A stretch of 64,000 bases of DNA from Fremontodendron californicum (taxonomy: Eukaryota; Streptophyta; Magnoliopsida; Malvales; Malvaceae): contig JAULJL010000027.1 of the NCBI GenBank assembly GCA_030761205.1, positions 997,001 to 1,061,000 on the forward strand, written 5' to 3'. The notes under the pieces were generated by a model, which worked only from the letters and a program-made list of their open reading frames with translations, ran no database searches and was not told where the DNA came from. Positions 56,340 through 64,000 of this stretch are shown piece by piece (position 1 is the first letter of the stretch; every line of letters starts with the position of its first letter). A program made the position numbers and the translations under genes.

Positions 56340-56600
56340 GCTTATTTTGATGTCAATTTGTTAAATATCAGTAATTTTCTTTCTAGGTTTTGATTTTTTA
56401 TTTTTGGAGGATTAGTTTCAGGGAATTGTGAAGATTGGCAATGGCTTCAATTGATGTTCTAATTGACGCATCCTATTTCTTCAGCTTTTAAGAAACCTTT
56501 CATTAAAGTGGTTAAAACTTATATCCAAAATATCAATACAAATAACTAAAAATCATATGTTCACTTTGTTACAAAGCTTGGAGAAGTAGGATAAGGTAAA

Positions 56601-58358
56601 TTAGGCGGTGGCTCGAGGTCGATTTGCTCTATCTTCTCGGGCTGCTGCGGTGGCTGGAGGTCGATCTGCTCTATCTTCTCGGGCTGCTGCGGTGGCTGAT
56701 ACATAGTAAGCAACAGTGAAAAGTCCATGAATGAAACACAGAATTCCTCCAATAGAGAAAAGTCGATGGTGGGATATGCCGCATGTTTTCCTTGACTTTG
56801 AGTTTGACAGTGTCCCTATGATCAGCATTGTGAATCCAACTGCTAATACTATCCTGTTTTTGTCATCACAGTTTAAGTTAGAGGGAATGTCGGACTGATG
56901 ATGTCTTTTCACTCTCAAAAAAAAAAAAAAGTACAGGTTCTAGATAGATGTTCCTTGACCAAAAAGGAAAGCATGATATATAAATCTGGCAAAATTTGTT
57001 AATAAAAGGTTTTAAATGTGGATTAGGTTAGTAACGTCCTGGTAGATATATCGTTCTTGTTTTGATATTATATGTATTGATATTAGTGTGTTTCGAATTT
57101 AACGATATTTTTTAAATATTTTTTATGTATTTATATGTATAATTTATTTTCAAATTTTTTAATAAAATATATATTATATACACAAGAAAATTTATATCCA
57201 TTACATGCGTATATATGTTTTTATATAAATATAAATTTTAAATATTTAATATTTAAAATTTTTAAACATCAGATAAAATAAATATTAAAATATTAAAAAA
57301 TATAGTAAATTATTATTAATTATATTTAATAGCTTAAATTAATGAACATATTTTTTTTATAGTAATTATGAAAAAAAATAATAATCATGACAAAAAATAT
57401 TGAAACTGGTTTAAAAAAAATCAAATAAGTGATTTTTTTTAAAAGTAAAATAAAAAAAATTCAAAATCTTGTACCAATCGGTACGGACCAGTACATATCG
57501 ATATTGACCGTATTGATACAGACTGATACAGGCCGATACGACTGGTATGGGCCAGCACCAAAACCGGAACAGAACTAAAGGCTGCTTGTATCGATTTAAT
57601 TAAAAACTAAGATGTACCGGTCGATACCACCGATACCAATATTGATACCGGTACGGTACCGCCATCGTCCTAGATTATTGACAACTGTTTCTTAATCGGT
57701 GCCTTTTTGCACAAAAAAATGCAAATTGCAAGGTGGCCTGGAAACATTTCACCGGTCAATTTGTTGTGCAAATTGCAAAGGTGGGCATCAAGAAGCGGCA
57801 AGGCCTGGATATGGAGATCATTTCAGGTATAATAACTTTGAGCTTTGGCCCAAGATATTTATCACCTTTCGATTCTATTGAACAATGTGAGCAGTTAATT
57901 TGTTTCTTGATGGAGCAGTGGAGATAAAAGAAACTAGGCCTAGAGGAAGGTGGAGGGACATTAGAAGACATACCATGAGAAAATGAGGGAAGCCACGGCT
58001 AATTGTTTGTTAGCAGATGCTCTGTCTAAATCTTCCTTTGTCCAAAGGCATACACAACCACCGAGTAAGTTTCCAATAACATGGGCAAGGCCAAGAAGCA
58101 CTGCTGCCGCCAGTCCTAGCTTGAAAGCTTGAAAGCTGGGGTCTCTACACTCAAAAATCCACATCCTCAAATGCTTCACCTGTTTAACAAAACCATATAT
58201 CATGAAGAAAAAAAATTTTAAGGCTAGAATTCTCTTTTCATTCTAAGTTCTAAACATACCTTGTTTTCGGCTATTTCGGCTTCAATTCCAAGTATCCCAG
58301 CAGTAATGTCCATAGCCATGATCAACAGACAAATCAGAAAACCAAAGTTTCTTGCCAT
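56601..58358 (-). CDS. DUF1218 four-helix membrane protein
   Basis: Plant DUF1218 protein (family that includes MWL and VCC/DEAL proteins acting in cell-wall lignin or vein patterning). Exons 58260-58358, 57974-58179, 56601-56853 give 185 residues. Helix 1 and N-terminus MARNFGFLICLLIMAMDITA; then EIAENKVKHLRMWIFECRDP, the family's cysteine-containing extracytosolic loop; helix 2 AFKLGLAAAVLLGLAHVIGN; helix 3 LAVASLIFSW...VLAVGFTMLIIGTL; helix 4 LFSIGGILCFIHGLFTVAYY. The C-terminal tail is a perfect-length tandem duplication (42 bp, 14 residues) of TAAAREDRADRPPA. Intron 2 is about 1.1 kb and contains repetitive AT-rich and GGTACC-like sequence. Function of this paralogue is unknown. Confidence 0.9.
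56613..56696. repeat. 42-bp in-frame tandem duplication
   Basis: Two head-to-tail 42-bp units (56613-56654 and 56655-56696) differing at a few bases, within the last exon of the DUF1218 gene. Confidence 0.93.
57020..57672. repeat. probable degenerate mobile-element remnant in DUF1218 intron 2
   Basis: Region with many variants of CGGTACC, GATACC and ACCGATACGA on both strands at 57480-57665, next to a long AT-rich block. The edges GTAACGTCCTGG and CCATCGTCCTAG are weakly inverted. It looks like an old DNA transposon but cannot be classified. Confidence 0.35.
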
Positions 58359-59770
58359 GTCTACTATAATAATTTAGTATGGAGCACCAATGAATAAGAT
58401 TGCAAAGAAGGCAGGAGAAATATCTCAGTGAAAGGCCCCTTTTTATAAGGGCAAGCTTTATGAAACTCTGGAGTCTGAATGAAGAGGAGAATACGAATAA
58501 AGTAGGACCAGGCATGCAGATTAGTAACAAATACGAGGGAGATTAGCTGTGAGCTGTGAGTTTTGGATTAAAAGCTTCTTTTGTTCATACATATTTCTTT
58601 ATATATTCTTCTTTTGCACCTTCTTTTCTTTTCAAATTCGGATTCCTTCCATGGATAACAAGAAAAGTAGATTATCCACCTTAATCTTAATAATAACTAG
58701 TAACCTTTTAGAGTCTTGGCTTAATTCTGAAAAGCCATGGCCAAGCCACAGCAGCAAACCCCTGTTTAGGTTGGTGAATTGGCAATGGCAACTCTATGAT
58801 GGCCTGCCCCTCCCTTTTCTTTGCCAGAGTACCCAAATTCAAGATTCGGTTAACTGATCAAAACGGTTTGGAATCAAAGGAAAAGATGGTACCAACGTAA
58901 CTTTGTGAAGCAAAAGACATACATCAAAACCTTGGTTAGAAGCCTGGAATCAAACTTTCAGTGGGCTGTGCCATACTTTTAAATGTTACAAAATTCTCAA
59001 TCTTTACCAAAATAAAAAATTTCTCATAAAGCAAACATGTCTTCACATAGAATAATCAAGGAGCGTGCATGGGAATCATCTGAAATAAGCATATGCTTTT
59101 CATTCAATAAAATTGCAAATGTGTAGTTACTATAGTAGAGGTTTTGCCTTTTATTATCATCTTATCCTTCAAAATCAGTGCTTTTAAGATACATATCTCC
59201 TTTTGTTTTTGTATTAAAAAAATACAATTAAAACATTAATAAACCTTCCATATTCAATCAATTATTCATACCTTTTACAAATTCATCTCTTCTAACTTCC
59301 GAATTTATTTTTTATATATTTTAAATTGTTTATCTTATCACTGAAATTAACAATTTTATGGGCAGGGTGCAATATTAGAGCTAGTTTATGGGATTACTTA
59401 CTTTAAAGCCCATTCGAATTTTATTTATAAGCGATCAAGTTAGGCCCAATTCAACAACTACTAGTAATTTTTTTTTTTTTCTAACAAGAAATTTTCTTGC
59501 CTTTTCGAGGAAAAAAAATATTACACGTGGCGCGAAAATATTACGAAAGTACAGGTGTTGGGTGGGTCCTAGACTCCCGATTATGGAACGAAACATTTCT
59601 CTAGAACCAACTCAAAACTTCAGGAGTCTCCAGCACAGACATCGATAAAGATTATTGTCAGCATTTTACCAAATCCAATTAACTATCTACAAATACTTAT
59701 ATTGGGAGATAAAATCATAGGAATTCTCTCTTTTCCATTCCCAGAAAACGAAAAGAAAGGGTGAACAAAA
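58359..59770. other. bidirectional promoter region
   Basis: About 1.4 kb between the divergent DUF1218 and HSA32 genes. GAA/TTC-rich stretches occur at 59470-59600, but no three-unit heat-shock element with exact spacing could be read. No gene seen. Confidence 0.5.
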
Positions 59771-61605
59771 ATGTCGCTGTGTTACAGATGGAAGAACTTC
59801 GAGGAAGACGAGGATCGACCCGAAAAGCCTCGCCGGTTTGGGGTCACAGAAATGCAGGGACCCAATCATACTCTCTTGACCCAGAACGTCCTCCAGGTAT
59901 GGAATTTCATGGGTTGTTTTATTTTTGATCGACTTCTTTGTTGGCTGTCTGGTTGGAAATTTTGGGTTGAGCTGAAAAATTGCATCTTTTACCAGGATAT
60001 ATTTGAGTCAATGGGTCAATTTGTTGATGGATTGAAGTTCTCTGGGGGTTCCCATAGCTTGATGCCAAAATCGTTTCTAAAACAAGTGATTGACATGGCT
60101 CACCAGCATAATGTTTATGTTAGTACTGGTGATTGGGCGGAGCATTTGCTTCGTAAAGGTCCATCAGCTTTTAAAGATTATGTCGAGGTAAGCTTAAGCT
60201 ATACCCAGATGAAATTTTTGATACTTTTTTTGTAAAGTATTTTCCTTTCTGATATAGTTATAATTTAATGTTAAAAGGAGTGTAAGCAAATGGGGTTTGA
60301 CACAATTGAGCTGAATGTGACATCACTTGAAGTTCCTGAAGATGCCCTTTTGAGATATGTGAGATTGATTAAAAGTGGAGGCCTAAAAGCCAAGCCTCAG
60401 TTTGCTGTCAAGTTTAACAAGTCTGATATTCCCATTGGTGGAGATAGAGCATTTGGGGCTTATGTTCCTCCTTCTCCTAGATCAACCGGTATTGGACCAG
60501 ATTCCTTTAAATGAGTTACTATTCTTTTTTATGATTTATCAATTTTTGATGAGGGCTTTGAATTTGTTTTGCTATTATTAAATTAAGCTTAAGGAGAGTT
60601 GAACCAGATAGCCAATCACACTTTTTTAATGATTGCCATCTTTTAGACCCCTTATTTTGTGTCTGGAAAATGTCATAGCAATAATGTTTAGCTTTCGCAG
60701 TGGTTAGAGTGAGTTGAACCATTGAAATATGGAATGTCATGTCCTCTTGCTGCTATGATTTTATTTTTGTCCTGAAATTGCTTTGGATAAGCTATTTTGT
60801 GTCAAGGGTACACTGATAGATAGTTGTCCTTATGTTTATTTCATATATTTTCACATGAACTGGTGCATAATAATCGAGAGATGCAAATTGTACTTGCCCT
60901 TCTTTATATTTTCATCAATTATTCTTCCTTAAATCGTTTAGTTTTGAAAAGCTCGAATTCTGCATTTTCAACCTTTGTCCTATCTTGAGCCGAGAGATTT
61001 AGGAAAGGAAACAATAGATTGGAGATAAGAGATGGTTGAACCAGTATGGTCTCTGAGCTGTTTGTTGAAAACAACCATAATTATTGCATTTGCTTATCTA
61101 GTGCAAAACACTCAATTTAGGATTGGGGAAAACCTGAGGTTTAAAAAACCTGTCTATAACCCTAAGCTTACCTATATTTACAGAATTTGTTGAAGATGTG
61201 GATCTATTGATCAGAAGGGCTGAGAGATGCTTAGAAGCTGGTGCAGACATGATTATGATTGATGCAGATGATCTATGCAAACATGCTGATTCTGTACGGG
61301 CAGACATAATTGCAAAGGTTATTGGGCGTTTAGGTCTTGAGAAGACCATGTTTGAAGCTTCAAATGCTAGAGCCTCTGAGTGGTTTGTCAAGCAATATGG
61401 ACCAAAGGTATAATGATTTTTCATTAAGTTTCCCTCATACCAAATTCTGATGTTCTGTTTGTATATCATTGACATTCATGGCTTGTGCTTTCAGGTGAAC
61501 CTCTTTGTGGATCAATCTCAGGTAATGGATTTAGAGTGTCTCAGGGGGCGCAACCTGGGGAAAAATCACACCTCGGTTCTTGGTTCTTCGTATTTTCTGT
61601 TCTGA
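59771..61605 (+). CDS. HSA32: HSA32, heat-stress-associated 32-kDa protein (ComA-like)
   Basis: TIM-barrel protein related to archaeal phosphosulfolactate synthase; in Arabidopsis and rice it prolongs acquired thermotolerance. Exons 59771-59896, 59996-60187, 60278-60488, 61184-61407, 61495-61605 join in frame to 287 residues, matching the family. Landmarks: MSLCYRWKNFEEDEDRPEKP, RRFGVTEMQGPNHTLL, FVDGLKFSGGSHSLMPKSFL, NVYVSTGDWAEHLL, MGFDTIELNVTSLEVPED, KPQFAVKFNKSDIP, FVEDVDLLIRRAERCLEAGA, DMIMIDADDLCKHADSVRAD and VDQSQVMDLECLRGRNLGKN. The family active-site lysine and acidic residues (GLKFSGG, ELN, AVKFN, MIDADD) are kept. The third intron is about 700 bp, the longest. Confidence 0.95.
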
Positions 61606-63714
61606 ACTGATAAAGAGAGATAGACTCCTCTGTTGTAGTTTGTCAAGTTAATGTTGTTACAACTTACAGGTGGTGTCTGTGTTATGTTTGTGCTGTGAGT
61701 GTGAAGTTAAATGGAAATGAAAACTTGATTGGCTATTATTGCAACAAAGTTGAAAGAAAATATTTGTGTGTAAGTTTTTTTTTGCTTTTTTTTATCATAT
61801 TTGCAGCTTATCTAAATCCATGGAACACCTCAAAGAGAGGAGCTCCTTGGAGTTTAGATTTCAACCTAGAGATTACATGAAAGAAGAAAAAAAACGAAAA
61901 ATGTTCCCATGCAAAGTCCAGAAATTGAATTAAAGCCTTTCAGTATGAAGCTTTTAATATTCCTGAAATGCTGCGAGAGACCATTGGTGGGCAGAGATGG
62001 ATAAACAATGAGAAACAAACTGATCTCTGAGAAAAGCCCTGGTAGTGTGCAGGGTAATTACCAGAAGGGTTCATAAACCTTTAGAAAATTTGCAAGAAAT
62101 GGAAGGTCAATCAAGCGTTGATTCAGTGGCTGGAAAAGCTGATTGCCATTCAAATATTGAGGAATCCTAGAGCTCTCCTCCCTTGTTTTGTGGTCATCTG
62201 CAAACCCTCAAAGCAAAGTTCTCAAATTATAACTTAGGTTGGAAAAAGATTGATCAAACATATTTTCGCTTCTCTGTCTGTCCACATTCCTTTCCATTGA
62301 GCCCTAATTTCTTACTCCAACGTTCTCTATAATTATTTATTCTTACAGTAATTACCCTCTCTTTTTGCGGGTTTTATTCTCTGTAATTATCGATAAGCAT
62401 AAAGCTGTAGCTAGTCGTAGCTTTAGAATTCTGAACAATTCTGGCACTGATCCTGCCAGGCCTGGTCTAAATTCATTAACAACATTGTCCTCACTTCAAT
62501 TCTCCGCCATTGTCTATTTACTGCTATTGCTCTTCTTCGACTCAGAAGTCATTATCTAAACCTGATATATAGTTTGATTATAATAAGAGTTGCTTCAAAT
62601 GCTAACATCATTTAGTTTGAGTTTAAAAGTACGTTTGAATAATTTTTTATTAATCCTGAAAATACATGGAGACATGTTTTTAGACGACCCAAGCTTTTCT
62701 CAATCCGAATTATTTTCAATGGGCAACAGCATTGTCAAATTAAGGAAGATTTGTTTAGTACTCCATTTCTCTATTTGGAAAGGGAATCTTGTTACTGTAA
62801 CAAAGATTATTAAAAGGTTTGAAAATCTGATGACCGAATAATGTACTACTTGAAAGAGAAAAAAAAAAAAAAAGTCTTGGCTACTGTTTTCCTGTCGCTT
62901 GCCTAACCTGATAATGCAATCAAAAGCAGTAGACCACCTAACCAGAGAGGCAGAGGCCCACGTGATGCATCATTTAGATCCAGGGCAAGGTTTTAGGTGG
63001 CCATTGGCACCCAGCTACCCCCTTTTGCCACTCTCTACTTTTCATTTTTCAGAAATATTGACACTAAATCTCCACATTTTAGGCTTAGCAACTTCAATTA
63101 TATATTTATGCTAGAGTTTTATTGGAAAAGCTTTAATTGCTCCAATCTTCAATTAAAAGCTTTTATGCCTTATCTAAACCATTACTTTCTTATCAGAGAA
63201 AGCTGACATAAGAACCTACTCTTCGCATGATTTTAAATTTTAAATTTTTAATGCCGCTGTGCCTATTTGTCCAAGAGATGATCTTGACCTCAACCTTCAA
63301 GATCAAGATAAATAATATCATAGGAGACGATCGTCTATCATCCTATAAACCTTTTTCTTTTTCCTTTTTAAAACGCCTTTATAACATGTATAATAAACTT
63401 AAAAATTTTAAATACGATATAATTACACACATAAACACGAGCGAATTACCAATCTAATGTATAGAAGTCTAAAAAGGAGGACTTTTTGAGTCGTTGGTAT
63501 GCACAAGGTCACGTGCTCACCTTCTACATGTAAATATCTAGCCACGCTTTTAGGCCAAGTGAGCCAATGTCTATAAAAAAAAGTAGGTGTTTCTTTCAGA
63601 GAGTAGTCGAGTAACAATTTCTTCAAGAAGTCAAAACAAGCAAAAGGAAAATTAAAAAAAAAAAAAAAAAAGAAGAGTAGAAATCCAGTGAAGAAAACAC
63701 AAAGGCATAGAAGC
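61606..63714. other. intergenic, upstream of anthocyanidin reductase
   Basis: About 2.1 kb with HSA32 3' UTR and the presumptive ANR promoter. A poly-A run and purine-rich leader precede the ANR start (63650-63714). CACGTG (G-box) occurs at 62959-62964 (sequence CCCACGTGATG). No other feature. Confidence 0.5.
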
Positions 63715-64000
63715 ATGGCCAGCCAGATCGTAGGAACAAAGACAGCTTGTGTCGTGGGTGGCACCGGGTTCGTTGCATCTTTGTTGGTCAAGCTGTTGCT
63801 TGAGAAGGGCTACACTGTTAACACTACAGTCAGGAACCCAGGTTGATCTTCTCTACTTCTTCTTGTTTTCCTTTTTCTTTCATTGCTTGATTATGTTTCT
63901 TGGTCTGAGGAATTCTAATAGCAACAGCCGATGATTTAATAACCGGACCGGTTATTGCACCGGAAAAACATTTCTCCCAATAAGCAAATACTATTGGCAA
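63715..64000 (+). CDS. ANR: anthocyanidin reductase, first exon (gene continues past window)
   Basis: NADPH-dependent reductase that turns anthocyanidins into epicatechin-type flavan-3-ols for proanthocyanidin synthesis in the cytosol. Exon 1 is 63715-63841: 42 codons plus one base, [20 protein letters not shown] continuing [20 protein letters not shown] and NP. The GGTGFVAS motif is the Rossmann dinucleotide-binding loop of the ANR/DFR group, and the N-terminal [16 protein letters not shown] is typical of ANR rather than DFR. A GT donor follows at 63842, and the remainder of the window is intron 1; exon 2 is not reached. Asn41 stands where most ANR sequences have Asp. Confidence 0.88.

Noticed and set aside
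59470..59760. Possible heat-shock elements upstream of HSA32
   Set aside because: GAA and TTC blocks are present but spaced by three or four bases rather than two, so no canonical three-unit element can be claimed.

Overview
This is nuclear DNA from a flowering plant (a eudicot). The genes have introns and are spaced kilobases apart in AT-rich sequence, and they encode plant-specific families: cysteine-rich receptor kinases with DUF26 domains, PsbQ of photosystem II, an ILR3-type bHLH factor, an ATK1-type kinesin, HSA32 and anthocyanidin reductase. The first residues of the anthocyanidin reductase resemble rosid (possibly Malvaceae) versions, but the species cannot be named from the sequence.

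Layout. 1-3.7 kb: the 3' end of an unrecognised gene and a minus-strand LpxD-like acyltransferase gene with a doubtful middle. 6.8-27.8 kb: a DUF26 receptor-kinase cluster. It holds one intact CRK whose second intron contains a very young 5.1-kb Copia retrotransposon, a 1.2-kb hAT-type element, two decayed CRK copies (one split by a nearly full-length L1-type LINE) and a secreted DUF26 protein. 27.8-38.3 kb: mostly non-genic, with an old miniature LTR element (TRIM) and a 4.8-kb CACTA transposon carrying a transposase remnant. 38.4-64 kb: gene-dense. In order: TauE/SafE transporter (+), ILR3-like bHLH (-), CXXS1 thioredoxin-like (-), kinesin-14 (-), a decayed RNase H fragment, psbQ (+), a 5'-truncated copy of the same LINE family, histone H2A (+), a DUF1218 membrane protein (-), HSA32 (+) and the first exon of anthocyanidin reductase (+), cut by the window end.

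The genes are independent housekeeping, stress and metabolism loci; nothing suggests an operon-like or cooperating cluster apart from the tandem DUF26 family. The window is most informative for mobile elements. Exact target-site duplications can be read for the Copia (CTTAT), hAT (GTAGTAAC), CACTA (TTT) and truncated LINE (16 bp) insertions, and an approximate one for the TRIM. I found no wholly novel system. The observations most worth following up are the intact antisense Copia in a functional CRK intron, the LINE pair with an ATGA ORF1/ORF2 junction and a single nonsense change, the TRIM, the GC-AG intron in the bHLH gene and the irregular LpxD gene. Exon boundaries are my own reading of splice signals and reading frames, not transcript-supported.
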